Source of the DNA: UBA285 sp049970695
GTDB taxonomy: Archaea > Thermoproteota > Thermoprotei_A > Sulfolobales > Desulfurococcaceae
Direction of reading: 5' to 3'
Assembly: GCA_049970695.1 (NCBI GenBank)
Contig: JBMFML010000002.1
Span: 119,864-183,863, forward strand
DNA: 64,000 nucleotides
Part shown: in pieces, positions 8,239 to 16,073 of the stretch
How the letters are laid out: each line of letters starts with the position of its first letter
How positions within the stretch are numbered: the first letter of the stretch is position 1
The notes under the pieces: generated by a model
What the model was told of the DNA's origin: nothing
Databases searched by the model: none
What the model saw: only the letters and a program-made list of their open reading frames with translations
Made by a program: the position numbers and the translations under genes

Positions 8239-9055
8239 CCCGCTCGAGCTGAGCAAAAAGCAGCTCTACTTCTGGACAATTAAGATTCTCAGAGAACACG
8301 GAATTAGGCCTCGCAAAAAGCTGAGCCAAAACTTCGTCGTAGATCCGGAGCTTCTGAGGGAAGTGGCAGGCTACGTTGAAAAGGAACCAACAGTGGAAAT
8401 AGGCTGTGGTATTGGAACGCTCTCGCTTGCGCTCATTCACAAGACGCCTAGGCTTGTTTGCGTAGAAATTGACGAAAAGCTGTGCGAAATCTCTAGAGAT
8501 GTTGTTAAATCGGTAAAATTCATAGTAGTAAGAGGTGACGCTAGAGAGCACTCCCTACTTGCAAAGCAAGTCGTTTCAAATCTTCCATACCACATAACAT
8601 CAGACCTCATAGTTAAAATCGCGAGAGAAAACAACATTGAAAGAGCAGTACTCACGGTTCAAAAAGAAGTGGCCGAGAGACTCGCATCAAAGCCCGGTAC
8701 AAGGAGCTATGGAAAGCTCTCTGTGCTAGTTAACGTGCTCTTTGCAGTCAAGCTCGGAGGAGTTTATCCTCCATCGAGCTTCTACCCAGCGCCAGAAGTA
8801 CACCACCAGGTCGTGGTACTCGAGAGGAAGAGGCCCTATGGAAAAGACGTGGAGTTCCTCGAGGTAATCGTGAAGAAGCTCTTTACTCAGCGGAGGAGGG
8901 TCCTGGACAAACTACTAGAAGAGTTCTTTGGAGTTAAGCTAAGCGAGTTGGGAGAGCTTGGCAGAGCGATTTCGGGCAAGAGAGTCTACTTCCTCGAACC
9001 TCACCAGCTCTACGAGCTAGCTATGCTCATTCGCGAAAAAGGTGTAAGTGCATGA
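8222..9055 (+). CDS. ksgA: 16S rRNA dimethyladenosine transferase (KsgA/Dim1)
   Basis: A 277-residue SAM-dependent enzyme that dimethylates two adenines in the 3' hairpin of 16S rRNA and acts in small-subunit maturation. KLSQNFVVDPELL near residue 32 is the family N-terminal motif. SAM motif I is GCGIGTLS near 60 and the catalytic NLPYHITSDL is near 120. The C-terminal helical domain has FTQRRRVLDKLL. The ATG at 8222 is chosen because it gives the usual N-terminus; it lies 17 bases inside the DUF655 gene. Confidence 0.95.
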   Translation: MANSFSPLELSKKQLYFWTIKILREHGIRPRKKLSQNFVVDPELLREVAGYVEKEPTVEIGCGIGTLSLALIHKTPRLVCVEIDEKLCEISRDVVKSVKFIVVRGDAREHSLLAKQVVSNLPYHITSDLIVKIARENNIERAVLTVQKEVAERLASKPGTRSYGKLSVLVNVLFAVKLGGVYPPSSFYPAPEVHHQVVVLERKRPYGKDVEFLEVIVKKLFTQRRRVLDKLLEEFFGVKLSELGELGRAISGKRVYFLEPHQLYELAMLIREKGVSA

Positions 9056-9639
9056 AAATGCCTAAGCTAGAGTACATAGGCAGAGTCTACAGGCCTAGTG
9101 ACGATACGTGGCTCTTGCTTGAGTTGCTCAGCACGGAAAACTCGAAAAAGAGAGTTTGCGTGGATTTAGGAGCAGGCTCGGGAGTTCTCGGATTATACGC
9201 CTTGATAAACGGGATATGCGAATTCGTGGTGTTTATAGACATCGAAGAGGACGCCGTAGAAACTACTAGGCTGAATGCATTGCTGAACAAGCTCGAGCAC
9301 AGGTCTCTTGTGGTTCTTGCGGATGATGTTGTGCTCCGCGAGGAGGTAGCAGAGCTTATTGTGGCAAACCCCCCGTACTTGCCCGCAGAAAGCACTACCG
9401 TTGTTGACCTCGCTGTCGAAGGCGGCATCGAGGGGTACGAAACAGCGCTCTATTTTGTAGACTACGCCGCCCATGCCTTGAAGAGGCGCGGAGCGCTCTA
9501 CATAGTTTACTCCTCTCTTTCAAAACCAGAAGTCATAGAAAAGCGCCTGGAATCAAGCGGCTTCGGTAATTGCCTCTCGAAAAACAAGCGCTTCTTCTAC
9601 GAGGTAATTACTGCGAGGAGGTGCGAGAAGCTTTGGTGA
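9052..9639 (+). CDS. HemK/PrmC-type protein methyltransferase (Mtq2-like)
   Basis: A 195-residue Rossmann methyltransferase. It has PSDDTWLLLELL near residue 15, the SAM site DLGAGSGVLGLYAL near 40 and the catalytic VANPPYLP near 103. NPPY binds glutamine or adenine side chains, and short archaeal members with this layout are the counterparts of Mtq2/HemK2, which methylates the GGQ glutamine of the release factor. Release-factor methylation is therefore the best guess. Its ATG overlaps the ksgA stop (ATGA). Confidence 0.87.
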   Translation: MKMPKLEYIGRVYRPSDDTWLLLELLSTENSKKRVCVDLGAGSGVLGLYALINGICEFVVFIDIEEDAVETTRLNALLNKLEHRSLVVLADDVVLREEVAELIVANPPYLPAESTTVVDLAVEGGIEGYETALYFVDYAAHALKRRGALYIVYSSLSKPEVIEKRLESSGFGNCLSKNKRFFYEVITARRCEKLW

Positions 9640-10358
9640 GCATTAGAGTGGTTCTAGTAGGCGTAGAGGGGCCCGTGAACCTCGGCGTTATAGCAAGAAC
9701 TTGTGTTAACTTCGGCATAAAAGAGCTCTACCTAGTAAACCCGGTGGCTAGCATAGAAGAAGCACTAAAGTACGCTGCGCGAGGCAGAGACTTGCTACTT
9801 AGCAGCGTTGTTGTGAGTAACCTAGAGGAAGCCCTCAAAGGCGTTGACGTATCAGTTGCTACGAGTGCTATTGGATATAGCGAAGGCGACATAGTTAGGC
9901 AGGCCATTTCAATAGAAGACTTCGTGAAGCTGGTCTTGCCGAGAGCAAATAAAGTGGCGCTTATATTCGGCAGAGAGAGCACGGGGCTTACTAGGGAAGA
10001 GCTTTCAAAAGCCGACTTCTTAGTCACGATACCTGCAAATCCCGAATACCCCGTGCTCAATCTCAGTCAATCCGTTGCAATATTCCTGTGGGAGATTTGG
10101 AAGTTCTCGCGAGTAGAGCCTAGAAACATACCGCCGAGAGCCAGCCGCGAAGACCTCGAGAAGATCATCGAGTCTCTTAGAGAGATAACAGAGCTCGTAG
10201 TTCCATCAATAGACAAGCGGAGTAGGTGCTTAGCTGTACTAAGGAGAGTGCTTTACAGGTCTAGGCCCTCTGTGTATGAAGCTAAAGTACTCCACTACTG
10301 GGTTAGGAGGGCATTGAGAAAGCTGGATATTCCCGGTAAGGGCTCGAAGACATCTTAG
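9636..10358 (+). CDS. SPOUT-class RNA methyltransferase, TrmJ-like
   Basis: A 240-residue knotted (SPOUT) methyltransferase. The three family motifs are visible: GVEGPVNLGVIARTCVNFG near residue 8, FGRESTGLTREEL near 108 and NLSQSVAIFLWEIW near 140. A C-terminal helical extension of about 80 residues follows. Archaeal TrmJ makes 2'-O-methylcytidine 32 in tRNA, and size and motifs match. I set the start at the GTG at 9636, which overlaps the stop of the preceding gene; a TTG three bases earlier is also possible. It ends the ksgA run. Confidence 0.9.
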   Translation: MSIRVVLVGVEGPVNLGVIARTCVNFGIKELYLVNPVASIEEALKYAARGRDLLLSSVVVSNLEEALKGVDVSVATSAIGYSEGDIVRQAISIEDFVKLVLPRANKVALIFGRESTGLTREELSKADFLVTIPANPEYPVLNLSQSVAIFLWEIWKFSRVEPRNIPPRASREDLEKIIESLREITELVVPSIDKRSRCLAVLRRVLYRSRPSVYEAKVLHYWVRRALRKLDIPGKGSKTS

Positions 10359-10426
10359 TAGCTCCCGTAAGTGAAGACTGAAGGTACTATTAGAGACTTT
10401 AAGTAAAATTCCACAAGGACCGAGCT

Positions 10427-10885
10427 TCAGAGACCTCGGCTCCTCGTAGTTAAGGCCTTGTTGAACAGCTCTATCAGCTTTGCGTGGAGCTTTATACTCG
10501 GGTTTAGCACCATGTAGCTTCTCGGAGGCCTTTCAAGCCCCACCCTCTTGAGTGTTGCTAGCGATATTGGTTCTGGGTACCTAATGGGATCGACTACTTC
10601 AATAGCAGAGACTCGCGTTCTTTTTCCACGTATGTACTCAAAGTCCTCGCTGCTAAGCCCTTTGTATCCCACGGTTTTCAGGTACGCTACTACCTCCTCG
10701 TAGCTCCCCGTCATCACAAAGCCTGCTGTGAACTCGCCAACGACAGCTCTTACGGGATTTGAGGCGTACATTATTATTCTGTCCCCCCTGGAGAAAACGC
10801 TCCCAGCCCGCAATTCGTGGGACTTCACGCCGTTAAGTATCTGCTCAGCGTACTTGGGCTTAATCGATATTAAGACCGTCTTCAT
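10427..10885 (-). CDS. ASCH domain protein
   Basis: A 152-residue protein with an ASCH (PUA-like) fold, found in RNA-binding proteins. The opening ISIKPKYAEQILNGVKSHELR is the typical first strand and helix, and KGDRI-type RGDRIIMYAS (near residue 34) followed by VVGEF (near 50) is the usual continuation. The C-terminal half PRSYMVLNP closes the barrel. Its target is unknown. It lies 10 bases downstream of the UMP kinase gene on the same strand, so the two are probably co-transcribed. Confidence 0.82.
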   Translation of the reverse strand: MKTVLISIKPKYAEQILNGVKSHELRAGSVFSRGDRIIMYASNPVRAVVGEFTAGFVMTGSYEEVVAYLKTVGYKGLSSEDFEYIRGKRTRVSAIEVVDPIRYPEPISLATLKRVGLERPPRSYMVLNPSIKLHAKLIELFNKALTTRSRGL

Positions 10886-10895
10886 GGGGCCCGGC

Positions 10896-11579
10896 CTACT
10901 CGGGCAGTATTAATGTGCCGGGGTTACCTCCCTTGAGGGCTTCATATATCTGCTCCGGCTCTCTGTACGAGAGTACTTGCACCTCGATACCGCTTCTAAT
11001 GGCGATTTTGAGTGCTTGCAGGTCTATTAAGGCGTACTCGCCTGGCAGCATTTCTTGCTCAAGTATTTTCGCCAGCTCGCTGGCTCTCACAACTGAGAGT
11101 GCCTTGGCATTAGGGTACTTGAGCGGATCTTTGTCGTATACCTTGCCGACTGCCGAGTAGTAGTAGACTTTCTTCAGGCCCAGAGCCTCGGCTATTTGGA
11201 GTAGCACAGACGCTGTTGACTGGCCCGGTATTAAGCCCCCTGCAACAACTACTCTGGAAGTGTTTATTGCAGCCACGGCCTCCTCGATGCTGGTAACTGG
11301 TTTGGGATACGAGTGGGGGCTTAGTGCTGCTATTAGTGTAAGTGCATTAAGCCTTGAAACCCATATTCCGGTAATATCTAGCCAGTAATTAGACTCAACC
11401 CCGACTTTCCTAAGCACTTCGATGTATTCTCTAGCCACTCTACCACCTCCTGTAACAATTAGTACGCTGTAATCCCTGGCAAGTCCTCCAATTACGTGCA
11501 CGTACTTCCTTAGTAGTTCTGGGCCCTCATCAAATGCCTTTCCAGTAATCTTTAGTGCTAAGCAGCGCTTTTGCTCCAC
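10896..11579 (-). CDS. pyrH: UMP kinase, archaeal PyrH type
   Basis: A 227-residue amino acid kinase family enzyme that phosphorylates UMP to UDP. ITGKAFDEG near residue 9 and VTGGGRVAREYI near 38 form the nucleotide site, GGLIPGQSTASVLLQIAEAL near 107 the acceptor region, and YYSAVGKVYDKDP near 143 the lid segment. I chose the GTG at 11579: a TATA box at 11618-11625 (minus strand TTTTTATA) predicts a start near 11596, a GGGGGG ribosome site lies just upstream of the codon, and the length then equals that of other archaeal UMP kinases. A GTG at 11609 would lie upstream of the predicted transcript start. Confidence 0.94.
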   Translation of the reverse strand: MEQKRCLALKITGKAFDEGPELLRKYVHVIGGLARDYSVLIVTGGGRVAREYIEVLRKVGVESNYWLDITGIWVSRLNALTLIAALSPHSYPKPVTSIEEAVAAINTSRVVVAGGLIPGQSTASVLLQIAEALGLKKVYYYSAVGKVYDKDPLKYPNAKALSVVRASELAKILEQEMLPGEYALIDLQALKIAIRSGIEVQVLSYREPEQIYEALKGGNPGTLILPE

Positions 11580-11783
11580 TAGAGAGCACCCCCCTCTCTT
11601 AGACTCCACTTGGACTCTATAAAAACAGCCGATTTCTTGGAGCTATTTTGAGGCGGCCGGGGATGGGCATGGCGGTTGAAACTTGCTTATATGATGAACG
11701 GAGTATGTACAAGTTAAGGAGGTGTTTTTAAGTTCTAAGGCGGCTTGCTGAAGTGTAGTCGGCGCTGCTATCGGCTGGGCCGC

Positions 11784-13619
11784 ATGTGTGGAATAGTAGG
11801 AATATGCCTCGCTGCGCGGTGGAACGGGCTAGGCGAGGCCCTGTACAGAGGGCTTCAGCGCCTTGAATACCGCGGCTATGATTCGGCTGGGATAGCGGTT
11901 GTAGATGGGAAGAAGCTAGTGGTGTTGAAAGGCAAGGGCAGGCTTCAGCAGCTCGAGCAAAAGCTAGGGTTCACAAAGGTAAGTGGCGTAGTTGGAGTGG
12001 GGCATACGCGCTGGGCAACTCATGGAGCGCCATCTGATGAAAATGCACACCCACACTTGGACTGTAGTGGGAGGTTTGCTATTGTTCACAACGGAATAAT
12101 CGAGAACTACTACGAGCTCAAAGAACAGCTACTCGAGAAAGGCCATGTTTTTAGAAGCGAAACTGACACGGAGGTTGTAGTACACCTAGTCGAGGAGCTC
12201 TACGAGATTTATAAAGACGTCTACACGGCCTTCAAAGAAGCAGTCAAGAAGCTGAAGGGAGCATATGCGCTACTCCTCATCTCAGTAATAGAGCCCGACA
12301 AGATATTCTTTGCTAAGAAAGACAGCCCGCTGGTACTGGGCTTAGGAGACGGCTATAACTTGGTTGCAAGCGACATACCGGCGCTGCTGGATCACACCCG
12401 CAGAGTTGTGGTTCTAAGGGACTACTGGGTTGGTTACATAACTCCGAGAAAAGTCTACATAGAGGACTTGCTAACCGGCAGTAGGATTGACTATGCAAAC
12501 TACGTCAGGATAGTGGAGTGGAGCATCGAAGAAGCCTCTAAAGAGGGTTACGAGCACTACATGCTAAAGGAAATACACGAGCAGCCGAGAGCTCTGAGTC
12601 AAACATTAGCGGGGCTTAGAAGCGATAAGAGCCTAGCTGAGGAAGTTGTTAGAGTGCTACGAGAAGCCGCAACAATCTACGTGACGGGGGCTGGAACAAG
12701 CTATCACGCAGCAGAGTTTTTCGCCCTCTCTGCCAGGGCACTGGCGGGAATACCAGTATTTCCCTTCATAGCAAGCGAGTACGAGGCGTTCGCCACTTCT
12801 GCTAAGGAAGGAGATGTGCTAATCGCGGTGAGCCAGAGCGGGGAGACTATGGACGTGCTGAAAGCCGTAAGAAGCTTCAAGAAACAAGGCGCTAAAATAG
12901 TGGCCATTTCTAATGTCATAGACTCTGCTATTCCACGAGAAAGCGACCTAGCTATTTACACGAGAGCAGGGCCCGAGATAGGAGTTGCCGCGACAAAGAC
13001 CTTTACAACACAGGTTCTCACTCTCTCATGGATACTAATGGAGTTGCTGAGCTCTGAAGGACTTAGCCGAGATGAGCTCAAGGAACTCAAGGAATCCCTA
13101 GAGTCTTCGGCTAAGCTCGTCGAGGAGTCTATTAGGAGAGGCGAAAAAGCCTCATGCGAGCTAGCCAACGTTCTTGCCAGCGCAAAGAGCATGTACTACT
13201 TGAGCAGGGGCATTGGAGTACCAGTAGCAAAGGAAGGAGCACTGAAGATCAAAGAAGTAGCATACATCCACGCAGAGGCATACCCGGCTGGAGAGTCCAA
13301 GCACGGGCCAATAGCTCTAATAGAGCCTGGATTCCCTGTGGTCTTCGTAGTCCCGGCAATTCCACGGCTCGAGAAGCTAATAGCGGGAAACGTCGAGGAA
13401 ATGAAATCGAGAGGGGCATTTACCATTGGAGTAATACCACAGGAAAGCGCCTTAGCTAGTCTATTCGACTACGTAATTGAAGTGCCGAGGTCGCACTGGA
13501 TTATTACACCAATAACGCACACACCACCACTTCAGCTTTTAGCATACTACGTAGCCGTTAAGAGAGGCGCGGATCCCGACAAGCCTAGAAACCTCGCAAA
13601 AACAGTAACTGTTGAGTAA
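11784..13619 (+). CDS. glmS: glutamine-fructose-6-phosphate aminotransferase (isomerizing)
   Basis: A 611-residue GlmS making glucosamine 6-phosphate, the entry to UDP-N-acetyl sugars for glycans. The N-terminal glutaminase begins MCGIVGI, so Cys2 becomes the nucleophile after methionine removal; HTRWATHG and HNGIIENYYELK follow. Two SIS domains come next, with TGAGTSYHAA near 305, SQSGETMDVL near 352 and the C-terminal PLQLLAYYVAVKRG. The ATG at 11784 is dictated by the required N-terminal cysteine. A TATA-like GCTTATATGA at 11685-11694 lies about 100 bases upstream. A short GGGG-AAAA-CCCC hairpin follows the gene at 13666-13677. Confidence 0.97.
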   Translation: MCGIVGICLAARWNGLGEALYRGLQRLEYRGYDSAGIAVVDGKKLVVLKGKGRLQQLEQKLGFTKVSGVVGVGHTRWATHGAPSDENAHPHLDCSGRFAIVHNGIIENYYELKEQLLEKGHVFRSETDTEVVVHLVEELYEIYKDVYTAFKEAVKKLKGAYALLLISVIEPDKIFFAKKDSPLVLGLGDGYNLVASDIPALLDHTRRVVVLRDYWVGYITPRKVYIEDLLTGSRIDYANYVRIVEWSIEEASKEGYEHYMLKEIHEQPRALSQTLAGLRSDKSLAEEVVRVLREAATIYVTGAGTSYHAAEFFALSARALAGIPVFPFIASEYEAFATSAKEGDVLIAVSQSGETMDVLKAVRSFKKQGAKIVAISNVIDSAIPRESDLAIYTRAGPEIGVAATKTFTTQVLTLSWILMELLSSEGLSRDELKELKESLESSAKLVEESIRRGEKASCELANVLASAKSMYYLSRGIGVPVAKEGALKIKEVAYIHAEAYPAGESKHGPIALIEPGFPVVFVVPAIPRLEKLIAGNVEEMKSRGAFTIGVIPQESALASLFDYVIEVPRSHWIITPITHTPPLQLLAYYVAVKRGADPDKPRNLAKTVTVE

Positions 13620-13678
13620 AGCACTCCAAGCACTCTAGTACTAGTGGCTAGTAGCGGCAGGCGTTTGGGGAAAACCCC

Positions 13679-13706
13679 TATATAATGGGCGTAGAGGCTC
13701 CTACGC
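13679..13706 (+). promoter_or_regulatory. orphan TATA box with adjacent palindrome
   Basis: TATATAAT at 13679-13686 is a strong archaeal TATA box, directly followed by the palindrome GCGTAG-AGGCTC-CTACGC (13689-13706). On the plus strand it would start transcription near 13708, where there is no gene, only the 3' end of the oppositely oriented winged-helix gene. The palindrome lies between the TATA box and the predicted start, where a repressor would bind. No product is evident. Confidence 0.4.
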
Positions 13707-13741
13707 GTTGATCCCTGCGCGTCTCTTGCCGGTACAGGATT

Positions 13742-14041
13742 TCAATAAGCAAGCCTCTTGAATCTTTTTGAGTACTCGATAGGCACTACTTCTCTGAGCC
13801 TCTCGTACAGGCTTATGTATATGTAGCCTTGCTCAGTAACATAGTATTCGGCCCCCCTCCCCTCTCCACGCCTATATATTAAGCCAAAGCTCTCCATAAT
13901 GTTTAGCACTTTATTGCACCTATCCAAGGGCATGTTGCTTGCGGTACAAACCCTCGTCTTCAAAGCTGGAAAGCCGTCTCTTATGGTTGTCAACAACTCG
14001 TATATGATATCGTGGTGGCAGCGCTTAGACCTTGCCAGCAT
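13742..14041 (-). CDS. winged-helix DNA-binding protein
   Basis: A 99-residue protein with a helix-turn-helix of the winged type: HHDIIYELLTTI, LDRCNKVLNIMESFGLIYRR (recognition region) and a wing of EYYVTEQGYIYI, then a C-terminal helix. Archaeal proteins of this shape are small dimeric transcription factors. The gene follows the bactofilin-like gene on the same strand with coding overlap; the ATG at 14041 is preferred over a GTG at 14053 because it leaves only a short separation. A palindrome upstream of the shared promoter (14735-14751) is a candidate binding site, which would make the operon self-regulated. Confidence 0.78.
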   Translation of the reverse strand: MLARSKRCHHDIIYELLTTIRDGFPALKTRVCTASNMPLDRCNKVLNIMESFGLIYRRGEGRGAEYYVTEQGYIYISLYERLREVVPIEYSKRFKRLAY

Positions 14042-14043
14042 TC

Positions 14044-14700
14044 TCAGACACACTTCAGCTCTAGGCTCACGCTCTGTGCTCTCTCGATTTTTCTCACTCT
14101 AGCTCCTTCATCGATTTCCGCGGTTTCAACATATAGTAGTTCTCGAACTTCGGCTCCTTCCTCTATAACTACCTTGAAGGCCTCGACTCTGCTAGCCTCA
14201 GCGCCCTTCTTCAAGACTACTTCGTGTCCAACTATCTTGTCGACTTCCGCATCCCTCTCTACTACGACTCGGCAAGCGTTTATCTCTCCCCTAACCTTGG
14301 ACTTCTTCCCCACGATCACTTCTCTTGCTACAATCTTGTCTGCCTCTGCGCTACCACCCAGCTTGAAGACTTCTGCTCTAATAGTCTTAGACTTAATGGA
14401 TCCGCCTACAACAACTTCTCTGCCTTCTAGCCCGCCTTCGATTCTCGCCGATCCACCTACTTTAAACAAATTGTTTATGGTAGCACTGCCGTCGACTCTA
14501 ATAGCCCCGCCAACCGTGACCTCAGCCGCTTTCAAGTTTCCCGCTACACTAGCTGAGCCACCAATCTTTAGGCTGTCTACTTCGAGATCCCCCTCAATGT
14601 GGAGAGACCCTCCTACATCAATGCGGCCTGCCTTAATAGGTCCTCTCAACTTAACGCTACCACCGACTCTGAGCTCCTCGATGCCCATTAAACCCACCAT
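14044..14700 (-). CDS. bactofilin-like repeat protein (polymer-forming beta-helix)
   Basis: A 218-residue protein built almost entirely of repeats of roughly 17-20 residues with a recurring hydrophobic-G-G-S pattern: ELRVGGSVKLRGPIKA, DVGGSLHIEGDLEV, KIGGSASVAGNLKA, TVGGAIRVDGSATI, KVGGSARIEGGLE and so on. This is the pattern of bactofilins, right-handed beta-helices that polymerise into filaments in bacteria; archaeal relatives exist. No membrane segment or signal peptide is present, so it should be cytoplasmic. The second half loses the GGS and becomes charged (VVIEEGAEVRE). It starts five or six bases after the predicted transcript start and is co-transcribed with the winged-helix gene. 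Confidence 0.75.
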   Translation of the reverse strand: MVGLMGIEELRVGGSVKLRGPIKAGRIDVGGSLHIEGDLEVDSLKIGGSASVAGNLKAAEVTVGGAIRVDGSATINNLFKVGGSARIEGGLEGREVVVGGSIKSKTIRAEVFKLGGSAEADKIVAREVIVGKKSKVRGEINACRVVVERDAEVDKIVGHEVVLKKGAEASRVEAFKVVIEEGAEVRELLYVETAEIDEGARVRKIERAQSVSLELKCV

Positions 14701-14722
14701 AAAAGTGCCGTGAGCAGCCGCC

Positions 14723-14751
14723 CTTATATGTGAAACTCACTTAATGTGAGT
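14723..14751 (-). promoter_or_regulatory. promoter with upstream palindrome for the bactofilin/winged-helix operon
   Basis: On the minus strand CATATAAGGG (14721-14730) is a TATA box that predicts a start near 14706, just ahead of the ATG at 14700. Immediately upstream of it lies a perfect inverted repeat ACTCAC-TTAAT-GTGAGT (14735-14751). Its place beside the TATA/BRE region is where archaeal regulators act. The likely binder is the winged-helix protein of the same operon, which is an inference. Confidence 0.5.
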
Positions 14752-14956
14752 ATCTGCACCGATCGAGACTACAAGCAGCGAGGAGTAGCCGAAGGCGACT
14801 TGGGGCATCAAGGGGCGCTGCGACTTCCGGCAAAGCCGGTTACCGGCTAAGGTACGTGAATTCTAGGCCAGGCTGTTTCTACGGCCTCTTTAAGCCTGTG
14901 GAACTTCGATTGCTTGAGAGCAAGGGCGTGGTTTTCCGAGTTGCGCGTCCTAACCT

Positions 14957-15178
14957 CTACATAAGAGCCGCGCGGAGGAATGGAGACCTCCTTGCCGAAA
15001 AGCCTTCCAATTTAACAGCGTAGGCAACGTCAGGCTCGATAGCCACTCTCTTCTTGGTGAGGAGGCCCTTCACGAGAATAATCGCCTCACTCTCCACGGC
15101 AATTGAGACGGGGTCTCTAGCTAGCGCCACGTATGTGTCGTAGGTGAAAGGGGCGATAAACAGGGCACTGCCTAGCAC
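14957..15178 (-). CDS. doubtful 73-codon open frame
   Basis: The translation begins MLGSALFIAPFTYDTYVALA and continues with VSIAVESEAIILVKGLLTKK. It has alternating strand-like segments and normal amino acid composition for this genome, but no motif I know, no clear ribosome site and no promoter. The opposite strand is also open over much of the stretch. It may be a remnant of a longer gene. It is listed only so that the region is not left blank. Confidence 0.2.
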   Translation of the reverse strand: MLGSALFIAPFTYDTYVALARDPVSIAVESEAIILVKGLLTKKRVAIEPDVAYAVKLEGFSARRSPFLRAALM

Positions 15179-15499
15179 GTCAAGCCACAGGAACCCATCT
15201 TATGCTTCACACGACTTGTAGGCTTTAGGATCTATTAGAGCCGAAAAACCTCTGAGATGGTGCTATACTCGAAGCAAGAACCATGAATAAGAGCAAGCCC
15301 ACTAACATGGACGTGCTTAATTTATGTGACATGCACGCTCACTCACAGGCGCTACTCAGATACTGCTAAAAAATCGAATTCCGTTCTTGCAATGGATGAG
15401 TAGGGCTTTTAGGCTTTCCCTGAAAGCGTGCATTGGTTTCCAGGCGAGCATCTAAGGAGCGGTGTGTACCCCCTTTAGCTTTCTAACTGCGGCGTCGAC

Positions 15500-15613
15500 A
15501 TGGTTTATGTCAAGATACGTACTTGGCTGGTCTTACTAGGCGACTTGAATAAAATGCACGCCTGGCTCCAAGCTTTCAGCGAATCAGCCGGGTTAAGGGA
15601 CGTTGATTACTAG
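15500..15613 (+). pseudogene. C-terminal remnant resembling an endonuclease/exonuclease/phosphatase domain
   Basis: A 37-codon frame ends ...WLVLLGDLNKMHAWLQAF followed by SESAGLRDVDY. The order of a hydrophobic strand, G-D-x-N, and then a helix leading to A-G-L-R-D-V is that of the C-terminal part of EEP-family hydrolases. No upstream continuation is open in this frame: a stop lies 24 bases before the ATG at 15500. The rest of such a protein would need more than 150 residues, so this looks like a dead fragment. The similarity is by eye only. Confidence 0.3.
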
Positions 15614-15658
15614 TTGGAAAAGTCGGCCACCACCGCGGGTAGCAACAGTAGGCTGGCT

Positions 15659-15922
15659 CTAGTCGCTGCTTGTCGGAGCCTCTCTCATCGACTTAACGGC
15701 TTTCTTGATGATTTCTATAAGGTACCCCTCCTCTCCTGGCACGCCAGAGCCGATGAGCACGCCGTTGATATAAAGCTCCGGGTCCTCGCTAGCACCGTCC
15801 TCCACATACACCTCCACATTCTCGCCTAGTTCGGCTTTTAGCAGGTCTTTTACTTCGAGAAGCCAGCTGTACACGGTAAACCTCCAGTAGTTTTGCCTGC
15901 CTTTGACTACCACCTTGACCAC
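15659..15922 (-). CDS. small protein of unknown function, possibly thioredoxin-like
   Basis: The frame reads VVKVVVKGRQNYWRFTVY near the start, then KAELGENVEVYVEDGASEDPELYINGVLIGSGVPGEEGYLIEIIKKAVKSM. The strand-helix-strand order and the segment ELYINGVLIGSG before a final helix resemble small thioredoxin/glutaredoxin-fold proteins, but no CxxC is present. I set the start at the GTG at 15922, which has a GGGGGG site just upstream; the frame stays open to 16033, where the extra 37 residues are arginine-rich and look unlike a protein N-terminus. Function unknown. Confidence 0.55.
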   Translation of the reverse strand: MVKVVVKGRQNYWRFTVYSWLLEVKDLLKAELGENVEVYVEDGASEDPELYINGVLIGSGVPGEEGYLIEIIKKAVKSMREAPTSSD

Positions 15923-16073
15923 TTCAACCCCCCGCAAAAGCCTAGTTAGGGCACGCCGCGCTATTAGCACTAGTGCTCTACGTGGCGTCGAGAGAGTCTT
16001 GGCTGCGGGGAGCCCGTGGCGAGGTTGCACCAATCCACAGTCAGCGCCCTTGGGCTCTATGTTTTAACTAGCG

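Larger units (their letters stand above)
14752..15658. other. gene-poor region with decayed coding traces and paired segments
   Basis: About 900 bases without a convincing gene. The left part (14775-14847) contains GCAGCG paired with CGCTGC and then CCGGC-AAA-GCCGG-TTA-CCGGC, in which the middle arm can pair either way, as in an RNA switch or a decaying structured RNA. An open frame of 73 codons at 14957-15178 on the minus strand shows no recognisable domain. At 15307-15369 a 20-codon frame reads MDVLNLCDMHAHSQ and at 15500-15613 a 37-codon frame resembles the end of a nuclease/phosphatase. The stops between them suggest one or more dead genes. Confidence 0.5.

Noticed and set aside
10366..10380. 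CCCGTAAGTGAAGA occurring here and again at about 47311
   Set aside because: A 14-base repeat is expected several times by chance in 64 kb, and no shared structure surrounds the two copies.
14012..14713. Long plus-strand frame of 233 codons opposite the bactofilin-like gene
   Set aside because: It mirrors the repeats on the other strand and has a low-complexity serine/threonine/proline composition; the minus-strand reading is a coherent repeat protein.
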